Assembly (NCBI GenBank): GCA_965229305.1
Contig: CBDDIZ010000042.1
Span: forward strand, 310,001-374,000
DNA length: 64,000 nucleotides
Reading direction: 5' to 3'
DNA from: JALHNI01 sp965229305
GTDB taxonomy: Bacteria > Acidobacteriota > Terriglobia > Bryobacterales > Bryobacteraceae
How positions within the stretch are numbered: the first letter of the stretch is position 1; the number at the start of each line of letters is the position of its first letter. Shown here one piece after another: positions 35,166-43,501 of the stretch. A program made the translations under genes and the position numbers. A model generated the notes under the pieces. It made no database searches. It saw only the letters and a program-made list of their open reading frames with translations, and was not told where the DNA came from.

Positions 35166-35897
35166 TCATTGGACAGCTTGAAAGCCGCGTCCATCCCCCG
35201 TTCGCCGGTTGAAGCGGAAGAAGCGTTCAGTCGCCGCTTCGCTGGACGCCTCACGCTGGATCTGTGCAGCTTGAAACGCCTGCTTACTTTGCAGGTCCGC
35301 GAGAATCAATTGGCGCAACTTCATGAGCTGCTGTACTTGTTGTTCGGCGATCTGATTGGCCACTTGGATCGCCTTCATCCGGCCATCTGACGAGTTGGCC
35401 ATGCCACGCAATTGCCGGAGCACGGCCTCTTCGCTCTGCATCTGCTGGCCCTGAAGGCCGGCGGCGCGTAGCGTTCCGAGAGTCGTGTCCAGGCTGGTTT
35501 GTGACCAGTTCTTGTAGTCGGTGAACCAGGCACGGGCGTTGTAGCCCCAACCGCGGAATCGGTTCCGGAATTCCGCATCTAGGTTCGCCATGGAGTAAGC
35601 CAGCGAGCGGCCACTTTGAACGATTCCGGCCAACTGCCCAATCTCCGCCATGATCGGGCCAAAGACTTGGAACGGAAGTTCGGCGGTGTTCTTGGCCATG
35701 TCGATCACCATCAGAATCTTTTGCCGAAGTTCTTCGCCTTGGCGAATGTACGTTGTGATCAGTTGTAGGTTGTTCGCCAACTGCGTCCACTCAGTCGCAA
35801 AGCCTCCGACAATACCGGCTTGCGCTTGCCGCGCACCGTGGAAGAAAGCCGCAGCGGCAGCCAGCATGGCTGCGCGCCGGGAAAGTCTCCGATTCAT
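35166..35897 (-). CDS. trbJ: TrbJ / VirB5-like T4SS protein
   Basis: A 243-residue exported protein. The signal starts with twin Arg (NRRLSRRAAMLAAAAAF). The body is helical and coiled (FATEWTQLANNLQLITTYIR, then QLMKLRQLILADLQSKQAF), as in TrbJ of Ti and IncP systems, a pilus-associated component. Its last 17 residues share the GDGRGF-x-AV tail with the neighbouring lipoprotein. The ATG overlaps the trbE stop (ATGA). Confidence 0.9.
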   Translation of the reverse strand: MNRRLSRRAAMLAAAAAFFHGARQAQAGIVGGFATEWTQLANNLQLITTYIRQGEELRQKILMVIDMAKNTAELPFQVFGPIMAEIGQLAGIVQSGRSLAYSMANLDAEFRNRFRGWGYNARAWFTDYKNWSQTSLDTTLGTLRAAGLQGQQMQSEEAVLRQLRGMANSSDGRMKAIQVANQIAEQQVQQLMKLRQLILADLQSKQAFQAAQIQREASSEAATERFFRFNRRTGDGRGFQAVQ

Positions 35898-38326
35898 GCC
35901 AATACCCTCCGTTTCGCGTGATTTTGATGCTCCAGATATTCAGCCCAATCAGCCAAGCCGCGCATCCGGAGCCACTCCGCAGCCCAGTCATCACCGAACT
36001 CCTCCATCGACTTCTCCGCAAGTTGACGCTCTTCACGGCTACTGATTCCCACAAAGGAGAGGCCAACGCCACCCAGTCCGAGCGAGATCAACCGCCTGCC
36101 TGCGGGCGACACGACGTAGTAGTTCCGCTTGGGAATCGACTTCTGAATAATGTCGACCTCACGATCATTCATCCCGATGGACTCGTAGAACTCGCGGGAT
36201 GCCGGATTCGCAGCCTCGGCATTGGGCAGGAGCACCTTCGTCGGACAGGACTCTAGCACCACATCGCGGATCGGCGAGTTGAAGATGTCTGACAGGTTTT
36301 GAGTAGATAGCAAAACGACGCCGTTAAACTTCCGAAGCGTCTTCAACCATTCCCTCACCCTTTCGCGGAAGAGCGGGTGTCTCAAGTAAACCCACGCTTC
36401 ATCGAGCGGAACGAGAGTCGGGGAACCGTCGAGTCGTTTCTCGATTCGCCGAAAGAGATAGAGCAATACCGCTACCACGGCCTTCTCGCCAAGGTTCATC
36501 AGATGCTCTGTCTCGAAGGTCAGGAACCTGCCATCTCCCAGCATGTCTTCTTCGGCGTCAAGCAAGTGACCCATTGCGCCGCCCAGGGTGTAGTAGTGAA
36601 GCGCCTCCCGAATGTCGGTGTCCTGCACATTTGCACAAAGCTCAGTTAACGTTCGCGTCGGAGAATTCTGAAGGAGCAGGACCGCCTCAGTCAGTGCTTT
36701 GCGCTCACGTGGTCCAATCTTGAAGTCCTGAAGCGTGCAGAGGCTTTCAAGCCAGTCCACCGCCCACGCCACATCGGATGCTGTGTCGATCTCCTTCAGG
36801 GGGCAAAATGCCCAATGCGTCTTTTCCCCGCCGATGTCGTAGAACTCGCCTCCGGCGGCCTTCGTGAGCACCAACAGCGAATAGCCTTTGTCGAAAGCGA
36901 ACACCTGGGCGCGCGGGTAACGGAACCATTGGGCGGTGGTCAGGCCAAGGAAGGTAGACTTGCCTGCTCCCGGCGGTCCGATCATTAGAGTGTGGCCTAA
37001 GTCACCGACGTGCAGGTTGAAGCGGAATGGCGTCGCTCCGCTCGTAGCGGCGTACAGCAACGATGGAGAATCGGACGGCATTAACGGCGATGGATTCTTC
37101 TTCTCGCCCGCCCACACAGCGGTGATGGGCATCATGTCCGCGAGGTTTAGCGTGTGAAGGATGACCCGCCGAACATTCCGGTATCCGTCCCCTGGTAAGC
37201 TTCCGCGCCAGGCTTCAACCGCATTGACGCTCTCTACCCGGCAAGAGAACCCTAGGTTCTGGATCGTCTTCACTACGAGCGCCGCCGATTCCTCAACCGA
37301 ATCTTCGTGCTCATGGAAGCAAATGATGACGCTGTTATAGACGCAAAACTGGACGTCGCCACTGCTCGCCACGCCCATAGCCTCCTCGGCATCCACAGCC
37401 ATCTCTTGCGCGAACAGATTGACTGGACCCGTCTCCGTCCGCAGCAGTTGGTCCTTCCATCCACGAATTTTCGCTCGCCACTTGCGTCGCGTCTTGTCGA
37501 GCAAACCGCGGGCTTCCTCGGGCTCAAGCAGGATTGCGCGTGTGTTCCAGCGGTATTCGATGGCTAGGGTATCGAGTGCGCCCAAGATGCCTGGAAAGCT
37601 CAGCCGGGGAAACCCATCTATTGCAACGACACGGATATGTTTCTGGCCGATCCGCGGATTCATCCCACCAACCAGATCACGCGATGCGAGGGTGTCGTTT
37701 AAGTAGCTGGGAACCTGTGGCAACTGGATTGGATGATCCACCGCTGAAATGCTCCTATGCACGTAGCGCAACAGTTCATCGCCAGCACCACCGGCCGACA
37801 GCCGCCTCGCCTGCAACAACGACGAGAAGATGTCCTCAAAGGCACTGGCGCGCCCTTTGAAGTAGTCCAGAGCACGCAACGCGCTCGACTTCCACTCACG
37901 CTGGCCATCGAACATCCAGCCCTTTACTCGTTCTTCGCTCTCTTCTGGCGGAAGGTAGGTCAACGCGATGAAGTAGTCGCTCTCGAAGTGCGTACCTTCG
38001 ACGGAGAACTGTTGCCGGCGCTCATCGTCGATTAACCTCGTGACGACATCCGGGAAAGCGCCAGTTGCCGGGTATTCAGGAGCCATCGAACGAATCGCGT
38101 CACATTGAATCATCCAGCCACTTCCGAGGCGCAAGACGGAATTTAGGCGGGCACTCAATGCACCCATTTCGCCGTGCGTCGCTGATGCCATGTCCGGACC
38201 ACGGAACGACCAGGCCGCGAGGAGCGCTCCATCCTGAAGTAGCAACACGCCGTCATCGATCATGGAATCGTAGAGCAGCAGGTCGGCAAGTCCCTGAATA
38301 TGTGAACGGTTCTCCGCCAGCCTCAT
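35894..38326 (-). CDS. trbE: TrbE / VirB4-family T4SS ATPase
   Basis: An 810-residue ATPase that powers pilus assembly and substrate transfer. Walker A is IGPPGAGKST and Walker B lies in TLVPLDEAWVYL; the C-terminal motif LLSTQNLSDIFNS is also typical. The N-terminal half has the TrbE start (LAENRSHIQGLADLLLYD). GGAGGTAAG precedes ATG 38,326, two bases after trbD; the frame is open upstream to 38,512. Length is that of normal family members. Confidence 0.95.
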   Translation of the reverse strand: MRLAENRSHIQGLADLLLYDSMIDDGVLLLQDGALLAAWSFRGPDMASATHGEMGALSARLNSVLRLGSGWMIQCDAIRSMAPEYPATGAFPDVVTRLIDDERRQQFSVEGTHFESDYFIALTYLPPEESEERVKGWMFDGQREWKSSALRALDYFKGRASAFEDIFSSLLQARRLSAGGAGDELLRYVHRSISAVDHPIQLPQVPSYLNDTLASRDLVGGMNPRIGQKHIRVVAIDGFPRLSFPGILGALDTLAIEYRWNTRAILLEPEEARGLLDKTRRKWRAKIRGWKDQLLRTETGPVNLFAQEMAVDAEEAMGVASSGDVQFCVYNSVIICFHEHEDSVEESAALVVKTIQNLGFSCRVESVNAVEAWRGSLPGDGYRNVRRVILHTLNLADMMPITAVWAGEKKNPSPLMPSDSPSLLYAATSGATPFRFNLHVGDLGHTLMIGPPGAGKSTFLGLTTAQWFRYPRAQVFAFDKGYSLLVLTKAAGGEFYDIGGEKTHWAFCPLKEIDTASDVAWAVDWLESLCTLQDFKIGPRERKALTEAVLLLQNSPTRTLTELCANVQDTDIREALHYYTLGGAMGHLLDAEEDMLGDGRFLTFETEHLMNLGEKAVVAVLLYLFRRIEKRLDGSPTLVPLDEAWVYLRHPLFRERVREWLKTLRKFNGVVLLSTQNLSDIFNSPIRDVVLESCPTKVLLPNAEAANPASREFYESIGMNDREVDIIQKSIPKRNYYVVSPAGRRLISLGLGGVGLSFVGISSREERQLAEKSMEEFGDDWAAEWLRMRGLADWAEYLEHQNHAKRRVLA

Positions 38327-38328
38327 TC

Positions 38329-38640
38329 TTACCTCCACCGCCTCGGAACCGATGCGGTCTCGCGTCCCAGTGAACCCTTCGCCGGATAGAAAGGACGGTA
38401 CTGGATGTGCCGAAGATAGACTTGGCGCATCATCGGGTCGGAACGTCCCATCCGCGAAAGCACCGCGACGGCTGCGATCCACAACGAGATCCCAGCCACC
38501 ACGCCCCACCAAGTCACCAGCGCAAAGATCAACATCGCTGAAAGCAAAGCGGCGAATAGTACTAACTCCCGGTCACCGCCCAGCAGCAAATGCGGGCGGT
38601 TCGCCGATTGATGAATGACGATCTCGCGCGGTGTCTCCAT
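38329..38640 (-). CDS. trbD: TrbD / VirB3-family T4SS protein
   Basis: A 103-residue inner-membrane protein with a start typical of TrbD (PREIVIHQSANRPHLLLGGD), two close helices (LVLFAALLSAMLIFALVTWW, GVVAGISLWIAAVAVL) and a basic C-terminus (MRQVYLRHIQYRPFYPAKG). It acts next to the VirB4 ATPase in pilus assembly. Seven bases separate it from trbC. Confidence 0.9.
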   Translation of the reverse strand: METPREIVIHQSANRPHLLLGGDRELVLFAALLSAMLIFALVTWWGVVAGISLWIAAVAVLSRMGRSDPMMRQVYLRHIQYRPFYPAKGSLGRETASVPRRWR

Positions 38641-38647
38641 CCGATGC

Positions 38648-38980
38648 CTACAGTACGACCGCTCCGCCGACGCCGAACAGTGTGGTCATAAAGCCCGCCC
38701 CTAATACGAGGAACGCAATGGCCAACACGGCTACGCAAGACCGTCGAGCGAACTCACTGAGCTCTCCGCCGAAGACCAGCGTTCCGCCAGCCACCATCAG
38801 CGCGATGAGAGAGATGGATAGCGCTACGGGACCGGTCATCGATTGAGCTACCCGGTTGAGGGGCGTCTCCCAAGGCAGTCCACCGCCACCCGCTCCAGCC
38901 GCCCAAACAGCTTGCGTCGCGACCAATAGCAAGATTGGCAGCATCCAGTTCAGACCGACACCACGATTTGAAAACCTCAT
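38648..38980 (-). CDS. trbC: TrbC / VirB2-family pilin
   Basis: A 110-residue prepilin: long signal (LNWMLPILLLVATQAVWAAG), a Gly-rich loop and two hydrophobic segments (GPVALSISLIALMVAGGTLV and CVAVLAIAFLVLGAGFMTT) separated by a charged turn. That is the VirB2/TrbC layout. In IncP the pilin is cyclised by TraF, which this element also codes for at 55,354. A good Shine-Dalgarno (GGAAGGA) precedes ATG 38,980. Confidence 0.9.
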   Translation of the reverse strand: MRFSNRGVGLNWMLPILLLVATQAVWAAGAGGGGLPWETPLNRVAQSMTGPVALSISLIALMVAGGTLVFGGELSEFARRSCVAVLAIAFLVLGAGFMTTLFGVGGAVVL

Positions 38981-39006
38981 AAGATTCGTCCTTCCTTTCA
39001 TTTGGG

Positions 39007-40050
39007 TTAGAGATATTCGACCGAGTACTGCCCGTTTTCGTACCCGTTCACCAGAAGCAGTTGACGAACCTTGCGGCCAGCCACGAGATCCGCTTCCTCA
39101 TCAATGAACACCACCAGATCCACTGCCTCGGCAATCAGCGATTGCATCGGCGCGGAGGTAGCTTCAGCAACAAGACTTTCGAGACGTACCAAGCCGCTGA
39201 GGGCATCGTTGGCGTGAACGGTGGCCGCGCCACCAGGGTGCCCCGTGTTCCAGGCCTTCAGCATTACGTGAGCTTCGGCACCGCGAACTTCCCCCACGAC
39301 GATCCGCGTTGGCTTCAGGCGCATGCAGGCCCGGAGGCAGTCCAACATCGTCACGTTGCCCACAGCGCGGAGGTCAACGTAGTTTTCTACGGGACATTGC
39401 AATTCGATGGTGTCTTCAATCGAGACCACGCGATCGCTCGGCGCTAGGTTGATCAACGCTTCGAGAATGGCGTTCACCAGCGTCGTCTTCCCCGAGCCCG
39501 TCGATCCAACAATCAGAATGTTCTTTTTCTCCGCTATGGCGGCGCGGATCACTTCTGCATGCGAGAGGCCGCGGACTGCCTTCTGGAATTCATTCCGCCA
39601 CCTGCGGCGATTCATTGGGTCCTGCGAGTCGCTCAGAATCCCCGCCTTCTCGTAGTCGTCTAAGGTAAATATCCTGCGCGGACGCTGCCGGATCGCGAAG
39701 GTGGGCCGGCTTACGACGGGCGGCACCAGTCCCTCAAACCGGCTACCGTCAATTGGCAGCTCAGTCTCGAGAATGGGCCGGTCGTGATTGATCACCGTGC
39801 CTTTCTGCGCGGCAATCGTACCCATTGCAGTTTGAGCTTGGGCTGGGGGCATCTCGCCGATGCAACAGAAGCCCTCCCCTTGCCGCTTTACCCAGAGGCG
39901 GGAGTCCGGGTTCAGAACCAGATCCTCGGTCCGGCCATCCGCCAGTGCCCGCAGGACAGTTTCTCCGAGCTCACGCCTGAGCTTTGCGTCTAGCCGCGCC
40001 GATTGGCCACGGTCGTTGAGGGAAAGCGGGGGCGCTGTCTGAGCGAGCAT
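39007..40050 (-). CDS. trbB: TrbB / VirB11-family T4SS ATPase
   Basis: A 347-residue hexameric secretion ATPase. Walker A is VGSTGSGKTT, followed by EDTIELQC (Asp box), Walker B region (TRIVVGEVRG) and the His box (GHPGGAATVHANDA). It switches the system between pilus building and DNA transfer. GGAG lies seven bases before the ATG. It is the first gene of the trb operon and reads away from the palindrome at 40,078. Confidence 0.95.
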   Translation of the reverse strand: MLAQTAPPLSLNDRGQSARLDAKLRRELGETVLRALADGRTEDLVLNPDSRLWVKRQGEGFCCIGEMPPAQAQTAMGTIAAQKGTVINHDRPILETELPIDGSRFEGLVPPVVSRPTFAIRQRPRRIFTLDDYEKAGILSDSQDPMNRRRWRNEFQKAVRGLSHAEVIRAAIAEKKNILIVGSTGSGKTTLVNAILEALINLAPSDRVVSIEDTIELQCPVENYVDLRAVGNVTMLDCLRACMRLKPTRIVVGEVRGAEAHVMLKAWNTGHPGGAATVHANDALSGLVRLESLVAEATSAPMQSLIAEAVDLVVFIDEEADLVAGRKVRQLLLVNGYENGQYSVEYL

Positions 40051-40064
40051 TTTAAACTCCAGTC

Positions 40065-40099
40065 TTGACTATTGCACAGCTAGATTGTACAAGCTAGCT
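40065..40099. promoter_or_regulatory. Divergent promoter region with the transfer-region palindrome
   Basis: A 22-bp palindrome with one mismatched pair (40,078-40,099, core TTGTACAAG, flanks AGCTAG and CTAGCT) lies between trbB and the primase gene. A plus-strand -35 TTGACT (40,065-40,070) and a weak -10 TACAAG (40,088-40,093) 17 bp on would put the operator over the promoter. The same half-site recurs at 47,211, 47,401 and 51,291. Confidence 0.7.
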
Positions 40100-40150
40100 A
40101 TGACGATGATTATTCCCGAACTTCCAACGAACGTCAAGGGGGAAATATGA
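40100..40150 (+). CDS. Possible 16-residue leader peptide
   Basis: A frame MTMIIPELPTNVKGEI starts one base after the palindrome. Its stop overlaps the ATG of the primase gene (ATGA), which is the layout of a translationally coupled leader. The frame after the palindrome at 51,291 also starts Met-Thr-Met. There is no Shine-Dalgarno, so translation would be leaderless if transcription starts near base 40,100. Confidence 0.4.
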   Translation: MTMIIPELPTNVKGEI

Positions 40151-41013
40151 AAACCCGCACGCTGCTAGCAGTCGAACAGCAAATTGCCGCCATGGGTTGC
40201 GAGGTTTACGAAATCGGACTCTTCAAGCCGCACGCGCATGGCTCTGATTCTAAGGAGCCTGAGATGCTCCCGCGAACTTGGGACAGCACCACTCTTCTCA
40301 AGTCTGTTCCGTGGCTTCGCTACCAGAACTCGCAAGGCCGCAATATCTATATCCGACCGAAGGGCGAACACCACCTCAGCATGGTTGATGACCTGACCGC
40401 AGATGCAGTCAAGCGGATGAAAGCGGAGGGCTTTGCACCGGCATTGGTCGTCGAAACATCATCAGGCAACTTCCAAGCCTGGGTCAACCATGGGGAAATC
40501 TTGCCCCAGCGGCTCTCTACTCTGGCCGCCCGCGCGATTGCAGAGAAGTTCGATGGGGATCGAGGTGCGGCCGATTGGCGTCACTTCGGGCGGCTCGCTG
40601 GCTTCACCAATCGAAAGCAAAAGTACCAAGGGTCGAACGGCGACTTCCCATTTGTGAAGATCGTTGGGAACCAGCGGGCCACTACGTACTCCGAAGCTCG
40701 AGTGTTCTTGGCCGACATAAGGAAGTTGTCCGCCGAACGGGAAGCGGAAGCAGCCAGACCGCTCATGGTGATATCAGATCGTCGGCTGCTGTCGATTGAT
40801 GATTTTCGCGCCAATCCGACTTATGCCGGCGACGGCAATCGAATTGACCTTGCGTATGCCATATACGCCCTGTCCCATGGAGTGGATGCGAGTTCGGTCA
40901 CCCAGGCAATTCACAGTCGCGAACTTCTCAAGAAGGGTTCTGAGGCGCGTCAGGCGGACTACAGCGCTAGGACGATTGCGAAAGCCCGAGCTCGGATCGA
41001 GAATGGCCGCTAG
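40147..41013 (+). CDS. RepB-like DNA primase
   Basis: A 288-residue protein of the RepB primase kind (archaeo-eukaryotic primase fold, as in the primase of RSF1010). Visible landmarks are PALVVETSSGNFQAWV with the strand that carries catalytic acids, and GAADWRHFGRLAGFTNRK, the His/Arg segment that closes the active site. It would prime the single strand that arrives by conjugation or during replication of the excised element. AAGGGGGAA precedes the ATG. It faces away from trbB across a shared regulatory region. Confidence 0.82.
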   Translation: MKTRTLLAVEQQIAAMGCEVYEIGLFKPHAHGSDSKEPEMLPRTWDSTTLLKSVPWLRYQNSQGRNIYIRPKGEHHLSMVDDLTADAVKRMKAEGFAPALVVETSSGNFQAWVNHGEILPQRLSTLAARAIAEKFDGDRGAADWRHFGRLAGFTNRKQKYQGSNGDFPFVKIVGNQRATTYSEARVFLADIRKLSAEREAEAARPLMVISDRRLLSIDDFRANPTYAGDGNRIDLAYAIYALSHGVDASSVTQAIHSRELLKKGSEARQADYSARTIAKARARIENGR

Positions 41014-41014
41014 A

Positions 41015-41818
41015 TCAGGATGAAGGGGTATCCGCGCCCCACATCAAAAGAGGCTCTTCAAGATAAGTCTGGTCGCGGTCGTAGACGCGGATTCCCCATA
41101 TGGGACTCCCAAGCCCGTCGAGAAGTTGGTTTACGCGGTGTCTCCAGTCAGACCCCGCTGGGTATAAATCGCAAGACTCTTTGCCATCGGTCCCGACGAT
41201 TGCAAGCCGAATAGTGGAGGGGTCATCTTCATTCGCGGATTGCATCGTCAACGTACCACCGATTCCCATTCCCGAGCCACCACCAAAATTGCGTTGAAGC
41301 GGGCGTCCGTCCCTTGGCCAGGACACTCCAGTGATAGTCAACCATCGGGGCGCGGGCACACCAACGAGACTCAGAAACCGGCGTACTGCCTTCTCGGCCT
41401 CCTCAGCCGCAAGATCTGCGTCATCCTTCCGAGGGAAACGCCCGCCGCCGGCACCGAGGTGAGCAAAGGGATGTCGCTCCATCTGGATCAGGAGCCAGTC
41501 GTCCCATGGTGGCGCCTTATGGTCGATTGGCGTTATCGAAGGGCTACGTTGTGCGAGTTTTCTATTGAGATTGCCCCAGAATCCAGGCGACAACTGCTGG
41601 GATTTGTCTAGCGGATCTAGCCCCAGAGCCAAGTGGCAAGCCAGTTCAAAGCAGGACCAGGCCGTCTGCACTGTCCACCTAGTTGCTAGGCCCTCCATCC
41701 AACGCTCAGTGCTCTCATGGGCCATATGGCGAGATAGAAGCAGATCGCCCCATGCCTGAAAAAGCGGAATGAATGGTGTCTCCTGAGGATCACTCAGGCG
41801 TAAATAAGGTAGCCGCAC
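41015..41818 (-). CDS. Hypothetical protein
   Basis: A 267-residue soluble protein from a GTG start, convergent with the primase gene (one base between them). It has a Trp- and Arg-rich N-terminal half (WGDLLLSRHMAH, MEGLATRWTVQTAWSCFEL). The C-terminal half has a beta-rich pattern (WLTITGVSWPRDGRPLQRN, SPIWGIRVYDRD). No motif or family is recognised. Its codon use looks like that of its neighbours. It could be a cargo gene of the ICE. Confidence 0.6.
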   Translation of the reverse strand: MRLPYLRLSDPQETPFIPLFQAWGDLLLSRHMAHESTERWMEGLATRWTVQTAWSCFELACHLALGLDPLDKSQQLSPGFWGNLNRKLAQRSPSITPIDHKAPPWDDWLLIQMERHPFAHLGAGGGRFPRKDDADLAAEEAEKAVRRFLSLVGVPAPRWLTITGVSWPRDGRPLQRNFGGGSGMGIGGTLTMQSANEDDPSTIRLAIVGTDGKESCDLYPAGSDWRHRVNQLLDGLGSPIWGIRVYDRDQTYLEEPLLMWGADTPSS

Positions 41819-42072
41819 CCATTAAGGTTACTAGCACGCACTCTGCAGATTCACCGCGCCAAGCGTCCCGCAACTCTCACGCACTCATTCCAGAACCGGC
41901 GCATTACTCGTGTCTCCGCGACTTTGAATTTGTCCGATTGAGCATCCGGCCTGACCCGATCATGATGGCAGGTCATTCGGTTCTCTGCCTAAACGACGCT
42001 AAGTTCTGGTCGTCTCTAGATTCGGAGCTTCGGCTGAGACGCAGGCGCTTCGCGCCTCTCGGCATTGAACGA

Positions 42073-42381
42073 CTATGTATGCTGAAGCGCACGCCGAACC
42101 AGCGCAACAGACGGCCAGCCCGTAATCGATTGCTCGTCTTGGTAGATCCTGCATCCGAGCCCATATCCGCGTTCGTCCGCCTCGGAGCCCTCAAGGTCGC
42201 GGCCATCAATGCGAACTGTCGGTGATCCAATCAAGCGCTTCGTCTGCGCATCAGCTTCATTTTCGATTGGCACAAGCGCGACATCCTCTGTTATCCCCTC
42301 AAGGCGCAACGCCTCCTGGACGTTGTTGGCGGCCTCAAGGTACGACGGACATCCACCAAAATAAAAGAGCTCAATCTTCAT
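42073..42381 (-). CDS. Mercury-linked thioredoxin-like protein
   Basis: A 102-residue protein with a thioredoxin-like start (KIELFYFGGCPSYLEAANNV), a central GSPTVRIDGRDLEG and a second Cys near the end (YGLGCRIYQ). Proteins of this kind accompany merR-merT genes in many bacteria; a role in holding or passing Hg2+ is likely, as the lone Cys is in the CxxC place but followed by Ser/Tyr. The ATG overlaps the merTP stop by one base, so the two are coupled. Confidence 0.8.
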   Translation of the reverse strand: MKIELFYFGGCPSYLEAANNVQEALRLEGITEDVALVPIENEADAQTKRLIGSPTVRIDGRDLEGSEADERGYGLGCRIYQDEQSITGWPSVALVRRALQHT

Positions 42382-42992
42382 CACTTGCCGTCTTTCAGTT
42401 TGGCAACATAACCGAGCTGCCCGATCGCAGCAATCAATTTCTCAGCGGACGTCTTTGCCGGGTCGAAGCTGATCTTGGCTGTAGCCTTTTCATAGTTCAC
42501 TTCCGCAGTCAGAACCCCTTTCTCTCTACCCAAAGTTGCTTTCAGGCCAGAGGCGCAAGCGGCACACGTCATCCCTTCAATCTTGAAGGTCGCGACTGAT
42601 TTCCCGACTCCGTCCTGCGCGGCTAGAGCGGTTGAGTCAGGATCGACCCGCCCGCCGACGTATGCAGTCGACAATTGTGGAACAGCTGCAAGCAGAGCGA
42701 CTGCTGCTATTGATGTGAGAAGCAATGTTGTTGACATATATCCATTCGCAGAAGTTGGCACGCACTCTCCCCCGGCGCAGGCGGTCTTGCGTTGACTTCG
42801 AATTCGAAGGAGAATTGCTGAGCCCAGGAGGAGAGCGGTCACTCCCAAAAGATAGGGACGAAGATTTTCAAACAAGCCCGCCGCACCGAAGGCGCCTAGG
42901 CCAAGAGCCGCCGCAACCACAGGACCGATGCAGCAAAGCGAAGCCCCGAATGCAGCCAGAATCGACGCCAAGGTAAGGGATTTTTCTTTCAT
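42381..42992 (-). CDS. merT: MerTP mercuric transport fusion
   Basis: A 203-residue fusion of MerT and MerP. The N-terminal half has membrane helices with the Cys pair ASLCCIGPVV and a second pair in ACAGGEC. The C-terminal half is an HMA domain with GMTCAACASGL. MerT-type proteins carry Hg2+ into the cell, normally to MerA, but no MerA is in the window. The ATG overlaps the merR stop. The HMA domain would be outside the membrane and act as the MerP scavenger. Confidence 0.9.
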   Translation of the reverse strand: MKEKSLTLASILAAFGASLCCIGPVVAAALGLGAFGAAGLFENLRPYLLGVTALLLGSAILLRIRSQRKTACAGGECVPTSANGYMSTTLLLTSIAAVALLAAVPQLSTAYVGGRVDPDSTALAAQDGVGKSVATFKIEGMTCAACASGLKATLGREKGVLTAEVNYEKATAKISFDPAKTSAEKLIAAIGQLGYVAKLKDGK

Positions 42993-43402
42993 CTCACTCT
43001 TCCTTCTTCGTCCAGAGCATCGAGGATTGGGCAGTCGCCAACAGGTCCGTCATCTGAACATTCATTCGCAAGCTTCACAAGGACGCGCCGCATGGATTGC
43101 AGCGAGCGGATCTTTTCGTTGAGCGATTCAACCTTCGCCAAAGCTTGGTCGCGAACATTGGCGCAGCTGGCGTTCTTGCTCACCCGAAGTTCCAAAAGTT
43201 CCTTGATCTCAGTTAACGAAAAGCCGAGTTCTTGAGCGCGCTTCACAAAACGGACACGCCGAACCGTGTCTTCCGAGTACAAACGGTAGTTTGATTCATT
43301 GCGTGATGGCTTACCGATAACGTCTTGGCGCTCGTAATAACGCAACGTATCGACGTTCACTCCCGCGTGCTCAGCGACTTTTCCAATGGTCAAGCCCACC
43401 AT
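42989..43402 (-). CDS. merR: MerR mercury-responsive regulator
   Basis: A 137-residue MerR protein. The winged-helix start is LTIGKVAEHAGVNVDTLRYY. The three Hg2+ ligands are Cys80, Cys115 and Cys124, with 35 and 9 residues between them, exactly the spacing of the well-known MerR triad. It holds the promoter distorted and activates on Hg2+ binding. The start at 43,402 matches family ends; the frame is open to 43,444 but that would cross its own promoter. It heads merR-merTP-thioredoxin-like. Confidence 0.93.
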   Translation of the reverse strand: MVGLTIGKVAEHAGVNVDTLRYYERQDVIGKPSRNESNYRLYSEDTVRRVRFVKRAQELGFSLTEIKELLELRVSKNASCANVRDQALAKVESLNEKIRSLQSMRRVLVKLANECSDDGPVGDCPILDALDEEGRVR

Positions 43403-43410
43403 GCCCTCAT

Positions 43411-43442
43411 CATAGACCCTAGACCTAGGTCCAGGGTCAAGC
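43411..43442 (-). promoter_or_regulatory. MerR-type promoter with 20-bp spacer
   Basis: On the minus strand -35 TTGACC (43,437-43,442) and -10 TATGAT (43,411-43,416) are 20 bp apart, the overlong spacer typical of MerR-activated promoters. The spacer holds a 24-bp palindrome (43,417-43,440, arms GACCCTGGACCT and AGGTCTAGGGTC, one mismatched pair). It drives merR itself; the ATG at 43,402 lies so close that the mRNA is nearly leaderless. Confidence 0.88.
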
Positions 43443-43501
43443 AAAAACTTTTGGGATTGCCGATCGGTGTGGCTGCGGAGTCGCTTTTGCCGCGCAGCGT
43501 A

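Noticed and set aside
41819..42072. Frames in the gap between the hypothetical gene and the mercury genes
   Set aside because: Frames on both strands are Arg/Ser-rich and lack start signals; no gene is supported in this 254-base gap.
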